Source: UBA699 sp050261915 (GTDB lineage: Bacteria; Bacillota; Clostridia; Clostridiales; Clostridiaceae). Taken from it: a DNA stretch of 64,000 nt. The position numbers and the translations under genes are program-made. The notes beneath the pieces were generated by a model, which worked only from the letters and a program-made list of their open reading frames with translations, was not told the DNA's origin and made no database searches. The DNA is taken from NCBI GenBank assembly GCA_050261915.1, contig JBLNDT010000001.1, forward strand, positions 12,551 through 76,550, read 5' to 3'. Positions 8,741 to 16,283 of this stretch are shown here, piece by piece. The first letter of the stretch is position 1, and every line of letters begins with the position of its first letter.

Positions 8741-11110
8741 ATGATTACTGAAAGAATTGAAGCTGCAAGGCAAAACTATATCAATTCAAAACCTGCAGTA
8801 TCCTATGAAAGGGCAAGAATATGGACTGAATCCCACAAAAATACAGAGGGTAAAGCTGTTCCTCTAAGAAGAGCAAAGGCATTTAAGGATACCTGTGAGC
8901 AAATTGAAACAATAATTTTTGATGGTGAGCTTATTGTAGGTGCTATTGGAGAATTCAGGAAATGCGGAATTCTTACACCTGAGTTTTCATGGACCTGGGT
9001 AGACAGGGAAATGGACAATTTTGATAAAAGAATTCAAGACCCGTATATTATGACAGATGAGCAAAGAGCTTTTGTGAGAAAGGAAATATTTCCATACTGG
9101 AAAGGAAAATCCCTAGAGGAGGCATTTCTATCACAGCTTCCAAAAGAAACTGCAAAAATTGCTGTAGACACAGGAATTGTTGATAATGACTCAAAGTGGA
9201 GACAGGCGGTTGGTGAAATAACCCCGGATTATCAGGATGTATTATTTAAGAAGGGTTTTAGCGGGATAATAAAAGAAGCTCTTGAATATCTTGAAAAATT
9301 GTCTACTACATCAGCAGAAGATCTTAAAAAGATAGATTTTTACAATTCTATTATAATTACCTCAGAAGGAATTATAAACCTTGCAAAAAGATATTCTGAA
9401 AAAGCTTTTGATATGGCATCTTTAGAAAAAGATCCAAAGAGAAAAGCAGAGCTTTTAAAAATATCTGAAATATGCAATAAAGTTCCAAAAAATCCTCCTG
9501 AAACCTTCCACGAAGCTATCCAATTCCTATGGTTCACTCAGCTTGGGGGAATATTATCTGAAAACCCACTAGCTCTTAACATTGGAAGGTTTGACCAGTT
9601 TATGTATCCTTTCTACAAATCTGATTTAGAAAAAGGAATAACTACAAAAGAAGATGTGCAAGAGCTTATTGAGGCTTTATGGCTTAAGCTTTCAGAATGG
9701 GTTTGGACAATATCCGCCAACACTGCTGAATTCTTTGCAGGGTACAATCAATTTCAAAACCTTACTGTTGGAGGTAAAACAAAAGAAGGTAGGGATGCAT
9801 CAAATGATCTTTCCTATATGTGTTTAAAGGCCACTGAAAGAGTTAAAACTCATCAGCCAGGTTTAAGTGTAAGGGTTCATCAGGATTGTCCAAGTGAATT
9901 CCTCGATTATGTAACCCATCTTGTAAGCAAGGGTACTGGTTTCCCTGCCATCCATAATGACAGTGCAGGCTATCAAATGCTTATAAATGCAGGCTACGAA
10001 CCAGAAGATGCAAGAGACTGGAATAACTGCGGCTGTGTAGTTCCACATTTCCGTAAAACTGGAGAATGGACTTCTGCAGTAAATGTAAACTTTACTGCCG
10101 CGTTGGAATATGCATTAAACCAGGGAGTTAGCAGAATTTCAGGTGAAAAAATGGGTTTGGATGAAAAAAATCCTGCTCTATTTGAAAGCTATGAAGAAGT
10201 TGAAGCTGCTTTTTACAGACAGTTTGACAATTTAATACAGCATTCTATAACTGCTACTCTTTTAGCTCAAAAGCTTCATAAAGAAATGGTTCCAAGACCA
10301 TTCCTATCCTCCTGCATAGAGGAATGCATGATTAAGGGACAGGATTTGGTGGATGCAGGCGCAAAATATAATCTTGGTCCAGTACTTACAGGGATAGGAC
10401 TTGCTGTAACATCAAATTCACTTGCTGCTATAAAGAAACTTGTATTCGAAGACAGAGTTACAGATATGGAAACTATGGTAAAAGCTTTAGACTCAAATTG
10501 GCAGGGCTATGAACAATTAAGACAGCTTGCAATATCCGCTCCAAAATATGGTAACGATATTGATTATGTTGATGATATAGCTATTAAGATGGCAAACTAT
10601 TATTACAAGGAAGGCCACAAATATAAAGATATCAACGGTAATTACTTTAATACAGCTTTCATGGGAATATCAAACTACCTTCCAACCGGAAAAGTTGTAG
10701 GTGCAACCCCTTGTGGAAGAAAAGCAAAAGAGCCATTATCTGAGGGTGTATCTCCTTTTGCAGGCTCTGACACAAGCACTCCGCTTGCCGTAATGCGTTC
10801 TGCTGCAAAACTAAATCAGGATGTGCATTCTGGTGGAACACTGCTTAATTTAAGGTTAAATGAAGATTTGGTTAGTACAAAACGAGGACAAAGCAACCTT
10901 GGAGCTATGATTCAAACCTTTTTCTCTTTAGGTGCCTTTCATGTTCAGTTTAATACCATATCAACTGAAACTTTGCTAAAAGCACAAAGCAATCCTGAAA
11001 ATTATAAGGATCTGCTTGTAAGGGTTGCAGGATACAGCACTCAATTTGTTAATCTTTCAAAATCCATGCAGGATGCTATTATAGCAAGAACCGCACACGA
11101 AAACTACTAA
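8741..11110 (+). CDS. Glycyl radical enzyme of unknown substrate (PFL-like family)
   Basis: A 789-residue glycyl radical enzyme. The radical site is in the C-terminal RVAGYSTQFVNLS motif (Gly at about residue 764). The thiyl Cys lies in NNCGCVVPH: Cys432, with a second Cys at 430. Characterised eliminases and decarboxylases (CutC, diol dehydratase, HypD) carry Glu two residues after the Cys (C-x-E); here that position is Val434. The N-terminal RARIWTESHKNTEG and GELIVGAIGEF fit the dehydratase-like branch rather than pyruvate formate-lyase itself. There are no microcompartment genes, no transporter and no proC nearby. The RBS is AAGGAGGG. The activase follows after a hairpin. Substrate unknown; an automatic label of formate acetyltransferase would be misleading. 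Confidence 0.92.
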   Translation: MITERIEAARQNYINSKPAVSYERARIWTESHKNTEGKAVPLRRAKAFKDTCEQIETIIFDGELIVGAIGEFRKCGILTPEFSWTWVDREMDNFDKRIQDPYIMTDEQRAFVRKEIFPYWKGKSLEEAFLSQLPKETAKIAVDTGIVDNDSKWRQAVGEITPDYQDVLFKKGFSGIIKEALEYLEKLSTTSAEDLKKIDFYNSIIITSEGIINLAKRYSEKAFDMASLEKDPKRKAELLKISEICNKVPKNPPETFHEAIQFLWFTQLGGILSENPLALNIGRFDQFMYPFYKSDLEKGITTKEDVQELIEALWLKLSEWVWTISANTAEFFAGYNQFQNLTVGGKTKEGRDASNDLSYMCLKATERVKTHQPGLSVRVHQDCPSEFLDYVTHLVSKGTGFPAIHNDSAGYQMLINAGYEPEDARDWNNCGCVVPHFRKTGEWTSAVNVNFTAALEYALNQGVSRISGEKMGLDEKNPALFESYEEVEAAFYRQFDNLIQHSITATLLAQKLHKEMVPRPFLSSCIEECMIKGQDLVDAGAKYNLGPVLTGIGLAVTSNSLAAIKKLVFEDRVTDMETMVKALDSNWQGYEQLRQLAISAPKYGNDIDYVDDIAIKMANYYYKEGHKYKDINGNYFNTAFMGISNYLPTGKVVGATPCGRKAKEPLSEGVSPFAGSDTSTPLAVMRSAAKLNQDVHSGGTLLNLRLNEDLVSTKRGQSNLGAMIQTFFSLGAFHVQFNTISTETLLKAQSNPENYKDLLVRVAGYSTQFVNLSKSMQDAIIARTAHENY

Positions 11111-11115
11111 AATCC

Positions 11116-11140
11116 AGACACAGCAGTTTCTGCTGTGTCT
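11116..11140 (+). terminator. Intercistronic hairpin between GRE and activase
   Basis: An 11-bp perfect stem AGACACAGCAG / CTGCTGTGTCT with a TTT loop, followed by only a short U stretch. Located 5 bp after the glycyl radical enzyme stop. It probably reduces readthrough into, or stabilises message upstream of, the activase gene, giving excess enzyme over activase. Confidence 0.7.
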
Positions 11141-11171
11141 TTGTCATCCTAATTAAGCCGGAGGAATTTAA

Positions 11172-12077
11172 ATGAATAATAAAAAAGGATATTTTATGGA
11201 ACCCCAGAACTTTTCAGTTAATGATGGAAATGGTATAAGAACAATTATATTTTTTGCAGGTTGCGACCTGAGATGCAAGTGGTGTTCAAATCCAGAAAGT
11301 TGGACAAATATAAATAAGGTTGCATATTACAAAAAAACCTGCACTAATTGTGAACGATGCAAAAAGTTCTGCCCCAAGGATGTTGAGGTTAATTTAAATT
11401 TTTCTAAAGAAAGAAAAAAATGCATCTCCTGTGGTATTTGTTCGGAAATTTGCTTAACTTCCAGCAGAAAAAGTCTTATATATCAATATACAAGTTCTGA
11501 CATAATAAAATTTATTGATAAACAAAAGATATTTTACAGATATTCTGGTGGAGGTGTTACCTTCTCAGGGGGCGAAGCCACCAAGCAGGCTGATATACTA
11601 AGAGAACTTACCTATAACCTGTATGATCAAGCTCTTAATTTAGCCCTTGAAACCTCAGGTTATTTTGATTTTGATGAAATTAAGGATATTCTTGAAAAGC
11701 TTGATTTAATATTTGTTGATATTAAACATATGGATAACTCACTTCATAAATATTATACAGGCTTAGGAAATGAATTAATATTAAACAATATATCAAGGCT
11801 TAAAGAGATTAATGTACCTGTAGTAGTAAGGATTCCTCTTATAGCCGGGGTAAATTCAGATTTAAACAATATACGACTTACTTCACGGTTTTTAAAGAAT
11901 AACTTACCAAATGCAAAATTAGAGCTTTTGCCTTACCACAGCTTTGGAGATGAAAAATATGATGCTTTAGGACTGGAACTGCCCCAAAAAGAATTTAAAG
12001 CACCTGAACCGGAAAATATAAGAATGCTTATAAATACAATTCACGATGAAGGTATTGAAACAATAAGTTATAGATAA
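11172..12077 (+). CDS. Glycyl radical enzyme activase (radical SAM)
   Basis: Radical SAM enzyme that abstracts hydrogen from the conserved Gly of its partner, here surely the enzyme encoded 62 bp upstream. The CDLRCKWC motif at residues 31-38 (CX3CX2C) binds the SAM cluster. Two ferredoxin-type cysteine sets follow, CTNCERCKKFC (57-67) and CISCGICSEIC (84-94), typical of activases of dehydratase- or decarboxylase-type GREs and absent from PFL-activase. GGGVTFSGGEAT and DIKHMD are conserved SAM-binding elements. Length 301 aa, full for the family. Confidence 0.95.
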   Translation: MNNKKGYFMEPQNFSVNDGNGIRTIIFFAGCDLRCKWCSNPESWTNINKVAYYKKTCTNCERCKKFCPKDVEVNLNFSKERKKCISCGICSEICLTSSRKSLIYQYTSSDIIKFIDKQKIFYRYSGGGVTFSGGEATKQADILRELTYNLYDQALNLALETSGYFDFDEIKDILEKLDLIFVDIKHMDNSLHKYYTGLGNELILNNISRLKEINVPVVVRIPLIAGVNSDLNNIRLTSRFLKNNLPNAKLELLPYHSFGDEKYDALGLELPQKEFKAPEPENIRMLINTIHDEGIETISYR

Positions 12078-12174
12078 CCCCTCCTGATGTATAATATTGG
12101 TCAATTAATTAAAGGAATTTTACAATTATTGTAGAATTATATATTATTACGAAATCATTCAGGAGGTAACTAAG

Positions 12175-13758
12175 TTGATTAAAAAAAGGATTACAACCAT
12201 AATATTAAGTACTTTAATTGCTTTTGGAAGCATGGCTTATGCTGGCCATGATGTTTCCGCAGCTACTGCTAATGGCTGGAGATTGTCTGGTACAAATTGG
12301 AAATACTCGTATAATAATAAAGATATGGTGGGGTGGCTTTTATATAACTGCAAGTGGTACTATTTTGACTCAAATGCAAACATGGTGAAGGGATGGGTCA
12401 AGTATAACAATAAAATGTATTTTTTAAATGATACAGGAGATATGCAGGTAGGATGGCTTTTACAAAACGGAAAGTGGTTTTATTTAAATATTGATGGCAG
12501 CAGGGCTGATAATAGCTGGATTTTGTATAACAGCAAATGGTATTACTTTGGAAGTACCGGCGAAATGGCAGTAAGCACCACAACTCCAGATGGGTACATT
12601 GTTGGGGCGGATGGGGCTTGGACAGGAAAATCAGGAAATTCAACATCAGATACTACTGTTCCTCAGGATTTAACTGCAAATGTGGTCTCTACAAGTACCA
12701 TAAATCTACAATGGACTAACTCTGACAAAGCAGATTATTATTACGTATATTATAGTCTTGATAATAAAACATTCTCTGCTATTGAATCAAGCCCAGATGT
12801 AAAGCAAAAATTCCAATGGGCTGCCGGTTTCTCTGCAAGATTAACAAGTCTTGCCCCAGGAACAAAGGTTTATTTTAAAATCACCTCAGTTAAGAGCGGA
12901 GTTGAATCAGGTTACAGTGCTGTAGTTAATGCAACTACTATAACCGGAACCATGCCGATACCACAAAATCTGGATGCTGAAAGCATTTCATCCACTGGCA
13001 TAAATTTAACCTGGGATGTAATCCTAGGGGCTGATTATTATAATGTATATTACAGAAAAAGTGATGCTGTTGATTATAAAGTAGCAAAGGCAACAAAAAA
13101 TTCTTATTCTATTACCGGGTTAACCGCTAATACAACTTATTATATAAAAATAACCGCAGTTAAAGCAGGGGTTGAATCAAACTATACCCCGGCTGTTTCA
13201 CAGGAAACTGCAGTAATTTCTACTCCAACTGATGTTAAAGCTCAAGCCACAGGCTCTTACTCAATTGTTGTAAGTTGGACAAAGGTTACTGGAGCTGATC
13301 ATTATACTGTATACTATAAAGAAAGCAGTGATGATATTTATTCTTCAGAGGATTGTACTACCAACTCCTATACACTAACAGATTTAGCTGCAAATACAAA
13401 GGTCTATTTCAAAGTATCTGCGGTAAATGCAAATGGTGATGAAAGTGCTGTAAGTGCTGTAGTGAGTGCTGTTACTGGAATTGTACCAGTTGCCACACCT
13501 ACTGGTGTTAAAGCTCAGGTAATATCCTCCAGCAGCCTTGATTTTGGATGGACTGCAGTTTCTGGGGCTGATTATTACTATGTTTACTATAGGTTAAGCA
13601 GTGACTCAGATTATACAAAAGTTAAAAGGACAACAAATTACTTTGTTTTAAACGATTTGGATCCTGAAACAAAGGTTTACTTCAAAGTAACAGCTGTAGA
13701 TGGCAGTATTGAATCAAATTATAGTGCTACAACAAATGCTACAACTAAAAGTAATTAA
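12175..13758 (+). CDS. Secreted cell-wall-binding repeat protein with four FN3 domains
   Basis: A 527-residue paralogue of the proteins at 6902 and 13880. TTG start with CAGGAGG upstream; signal peptide ending near VSAATA. Five to six GW repeats (GWLLQNGKWFYLNIDGS style) cover about residues 35-140, then the shared linker TTPDGYIVGADGAWTGKSG, then four FN3 domains with the recurring ADYYYVYY and TKVYFK strands. No enzymatic domain. The second and third FN3 units differ most from the others. Its promoter region contains the palindrome TACAATTATTGTA at 12121-12133. Likely a wall-bound surface protein; binding partner unknown. Confidence 0.85.
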   Translation: MIKKRITTIILSTLIAFGSMAYAGHDVSAATANGWRLSGTNWKYSYNNKDMVGWLLYNCKWYYFDSNANMVKGWVKYNNKMYFLNDTGDMQVGWLLQNGKWFYLNIDGSRADNSWILYNSKWYYFGSTGEMAVSTTTPDGYIVGADGAWTGKSGNSTSDTTVPQDLTANVVSTSTINLQWTNSDKADYYYVYYSLDNKTFSAIESSPDVKQKFQWAAGFSARLTSLAPGTKVYFKITSVKSGVESGYSAVVNATTITGTMPIPQNLDAESISSTGINLTWDVILGADYYNVYYRKSDAVDYKVAKATKNSYSITGLTANTTYYIKITAVKAGVESNYTPAVSQETAVISTPTDVKAQATGSYSIVVSWTKVTGADHYTVYYKESSDDIYSSEDCTTNSYTLTDLAANTKVYFKVSAVNANGDESAVSAVVSAVTGIVPVATPTGVKAQVISSSSLDFGWTAVSGADYYYVYYRLSSDSDYTKVKRTTNYFVLNDLDPETKVYFKVTAVDGSIESNYSATTNATTKSN

Positions 13759-13763
13759 AATAG

Positions 13764-13804
13764 TAGCTCCCACATTATTATATGTGGGAGCTATTCCTAT
13801 TTTA
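13764..13804 (+). terminator. Rho-independent terminator
   Basis: A perfect 12-bp stem TAGCTCCCACAT / ATGTGGGAGCTA with a 6-base loop and a TTCCTATTTT tail, directly after the second cell-wall-binding gene. Confidence 0.9.
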
Positions 13805-13879
13805 TGGAATATTTTTATTGATAAAATATTAAAATAGTGTAAAATATTGTATATAAGTAAAAATAAGGAGGTTGCAATA

Positions 13880-15241
13880 TTGTTTAAAAAGCTTGATGTG
13901 ATTTTATTAGGCGCTGTTATGACAGTAGGAGTCTGTATCTTTTCCAGCTCTTATGTAGCAGCTACGGGAAACAGCGGAACAAATCAGAATAATAAAGACT
14001 GGAAAACCAGTATAAACAGCAGTGGAAACAAAGGATGGTTCAAACATAATACAAAGTGGTACTACTTCAATGATAAAGGTGAAATGGACAAGGGATGGCT
14101 CCTTCACAATGGTAAGTGGTATTTCTTTAATACTGGTGGAGATATGCAGACTGGATGGCTCCTTCATAACGGTAAGTGGTACTTCATGAGTGATGAGGGG
14201 GATATGAAAACCGGATGGGTTAAAAACAATAATAAATGGTATTACCTTAATAAAGGTGGAGATATGTCTGAAGGCTGCTGGATTTTTTATAACAGCAAAT
14301 GGTATTACCTTGGAAACAACGGTGAAATGCTTGTAAGTACAACTACTCCAGATGGCTACGAGGTGGGTGCTGATGGTGCGTGGACAGGAAAATCATACAA
14401 GATAACAGCGCCAACAGTTGTATCCTCAACAGAAGTGTCTTCCAGCGAAATACAGCTTCAGTGGGAAAAAATAACCAATGCTGATTATTACCATGTTTAT
14501 TACAGTTTGTATCCAGATAAGAATTTTAATCCTATATTGTCCAGTGACGGATCTAAAAAGGTATTTCAGTGGAGTTCTGCATATTCGGCAAGCTTAAAAG
14601 GCATAGCTCCAGAAACAAAGGTATATTTCAAAGTAACAGCTGTTAAAGATAACTCTGAATCAAATTATAGTACTGTGGTTAATTCCACCACAAAATCAGG
14701 CATAATAGCTGCGCCAACTGGTTTAACGGCTAAAACAATATCAACCAGCAGTATTGAACTCAACTGGAATGAATTAATTGGAGCGGATTATTATTATGTC
14801 TATTATAGGACAAGCACTGAGGGAGCTTACACTTCAGTTAAAAAAACCGGAACTTCCTTTAATTTAACTGGACTAGATCCTGATACAAAGGTATACTTTA
14901 AAATAAAATCTTATAAGGATGAACATGTGTCTGCCTTCAGCAGTGAAGTGAATGCTGCCACTGAAAGTGATGATTCAATAGCTGCACCAACAGGAGTTAA
15001 AGCTCAAGCTCTATCTACAAGTCAAATAAAAGTTACTTGGAATAAAACAGCCCATGCAGATTATTACTATGTTTTCCACAGGGAAAGCAACGATTCAACC
15101 TATACCAAGGTAAAGGTTACTACAAATTCCTATACTTTAACCGGGCTTGATTCAGGAACAAAAGTGTATTTCAAAATTGAGGCTGTTAAAGATGGCATTG
15201 TGTCCCCTTACAGTTCAACAGTTTATTCAACAACTAACTAA
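13880..15241 (+). CDS. Secreted cell-wall-binding repeat protein with three FN3 domains
   Basis: A 453-residue paralogue of the two preceding surface proteins. The TTG at 13880 is chosen because AAGGAGG lies 8 bases upstream; an in-frame TTG 33 bases earlier would place that RBS inside the gene. Signal peptide MFKKLDVILLGAVMTVG ending near SYVAATG; about six GW repeats (GWLLHNGKWYFFNTGGDMQ); linker TTPDGYEVGADGAWTGKS; three FN3 domains. The repeats are close to those of the 6902 gene, suggesting duplication of a common ancestor around the glycyl radical enzyme locus. Confidence 0.85.
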   Translation: MFKKLDVILLGAVMTVGVCIFSSSYVAATGNSGTNQNNKDWKTSINSSGNKGWFKHNTKWYYFNDKGEMDKGWLLHNGKWYFFNTGGDMQTGWLLHNGKWYFMSDEGDMKTGWVKNNNKWYYLNKGGDMSEGCWIFYNSKWYYLGNNGEMLVSTTTPDGYEVGADGAWTGKSYKITAPTVVSSTEVSSSEIQLQWEKITNADYYHVYYSLYPDKNFNPILSSDGSKKVFQWSSAYSASLKGIAPETKVYFKVTAVKDNSESNYSTVVNSTTKSGIIAAPTGLTAKTISTSSIELNWNELIGADYYYVYYRTSTEGAYTSVKKTGTSFNLTGLDPDTKVYFKIKSYKDEHVSAFSSEVNAATESDDSIAAPTGVKAQALSTSQIKVTWNKTAHADYYYVFHRESNDSTYTKVKVTTNSYTLTGLDSGTKVYFKIEAVKDGIVSPYSSTVYSTTN

Positions 15242-15243
15242 TA

Positions 15244-15276
15244 AAAATATCCCTGAATTTTTTCAGGGATATTTTC
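15244..15276. terminator. Bidirectional terminator
   Basis: A 12-14 bp stem (AATATCCCTGAA / TTCAGGGATATT) with a TTTT loop, with T-rich and A-rich flanks. It serves the convergent pair formed by the third cell-wall-binding gene and the PH-domain gene. Confidence 0.88.
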
Positions 15277-15286
15277 CATCTCATAT

Positions 15287-15661
15287 TTAATTCACATACT
15301 CTGCCAGCTGAGCTTGAACCTCATAAATATTTAATGATTTATTAAACTGTTTACTGATTGGCTGAGCCATACCTGAAACCCAAATCTTAAGCTCTGCGTC
15401 CAAATCCAGATGTCCTGCAGTTTCAATGCTATAGTGTGTAATTTTACTATATGGTATTGAATGGTATTCTATCTTCTTTCCTGTCATTCCTTGTACATCA
15501 ATAAGAATAAGCCTCCTATTGGTAAATAAAAACATGTCTCTTATAAGTTTGTATGCCTTATCAATGTTTTCGTTTCCAGTTAATAAATGACTATACTCCT
15601 TTTGTGCATCGGAAACACTATATTCAGATGCATTTCCCATAAGTCCGTTAAATAATCCCAT
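15287..15661 (-). CDS. Bacterial PH-domain protein (bPH_1/YokE-like)
   Basis: A 124-residue protein built almost entirely of one bacterial pleckstrin-homology domain. The core pattern FLFTNRRLILIDVQGMTGKK, then EYHSIPYSKITHYSIETAGH and LDAELKIWV, is typical of this fold. No signal peptide or membrane helix, so cytoplasmic. Function of the family is unclear. RBS GGAGGGG. It may be cotranscribed with the lipoprotein gene 14 bp upstream. Confidence 0.8.
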   Translation of the reverse strand: MGLFNGLMGNASEYSVSDAQKEYSHLLTGNENIDKAYKLIRDMFLFTNRRLILIDVQGMTGKKIEYHSIPYSKITHYSIETAGHLDLDAELKIWVSGMAQPISKQFNKSLNIYEVQAQLAEYVN

Positions 15662-15675
15662 ATTACCCCTCCATA

Positions 15676-16194
15676 CTATTTTATAGTTAAGTTAGCAAGT
15701 TTATCATCATACTCCTTAATTGTTTCAGATAGATATTTTATTGCATTTTCTCTTCTTTCAATTCTCTTTTCCTTTGTATCTCCTTCACTGCGTTCACCAT
15801 ACAGCTTATCAGTTTCTTCTATCATTTTACCAGTCATGTTTCCTAATATACTGTCGCTGGTGTCTTGAGAATCGTGACCATTGGTGGCTATAGAGGTATG
15901 TGCTTGAAGGTTTACCCAGGCTTCATCAATTTCCTTGCCACGGGCTATGTAATCTTCCTCTGTATAATTTTTTGAAGCATCCTCCTTCCAAAGCACCTTT
16001 GTCTGATTCCACAAATCTGTTACATGCTCTCTATAGGTTTTATCAGACTTATCGTTAAAGTCGAAGGAAATTCTTGCAGTCTTCTTTGAAGAATCTGCAG
16101 AGGTATCTGCACCTGTTGTTGCACTTTTGCTGCCACAGGCAGTTAAAGTAAGTAGTAATATAATTGACAATAGTGGCAATAGTATTTTTTTCAT
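15676..16194 (-). CDS. Putative lipoprotein of unknown function
   Basis: A 172-residue protein with a lipoprotein signal (LLLTLTAC, lipobox Cys about residue 20) followed by a Ser/Thr/Ala-rich tether and a charged, largely helical domain. The ATG at 16194 is preceded by GGGGGAG; in-frame starts upstream would add a non-signal-like N-terminus. No family recognised. It lies downstream of an ABC exporter and upstream of the PH-domain gene on the same strand. Confidence 0.75.
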   Translation of the reverse strand: MKKILLPLLSIILLLTLTACGSKSATTGADTSADSSKKTARISFDFNDKSDKTYREHVTDLWNQTKVLWKEDASKNYTEEDYIARGKEIDEAWVNLQAHTSIATNGHDSQDTSDSILGNMTGKMIEETDKLYGERSEGDTKEKRIERRENAIKYLSETIKEYDDKLANLTIK

Positions 16195-16283
16195 TAAACT
16201 CCCCCTGGTTAATTTGGAATTGTTTTCATAATATACCATCAATTATATTATAAATAAAGTCATATTACAATAAGGTGGTAGTA

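Noticed and set aside
6902..15241. Wall-binding/FN3 proteins considered as autolysins or toxins
   Set aside because: No amidase, glucosaminidase, glycosyltransferase or toxin domain is visible; only repeats and FN3 units.
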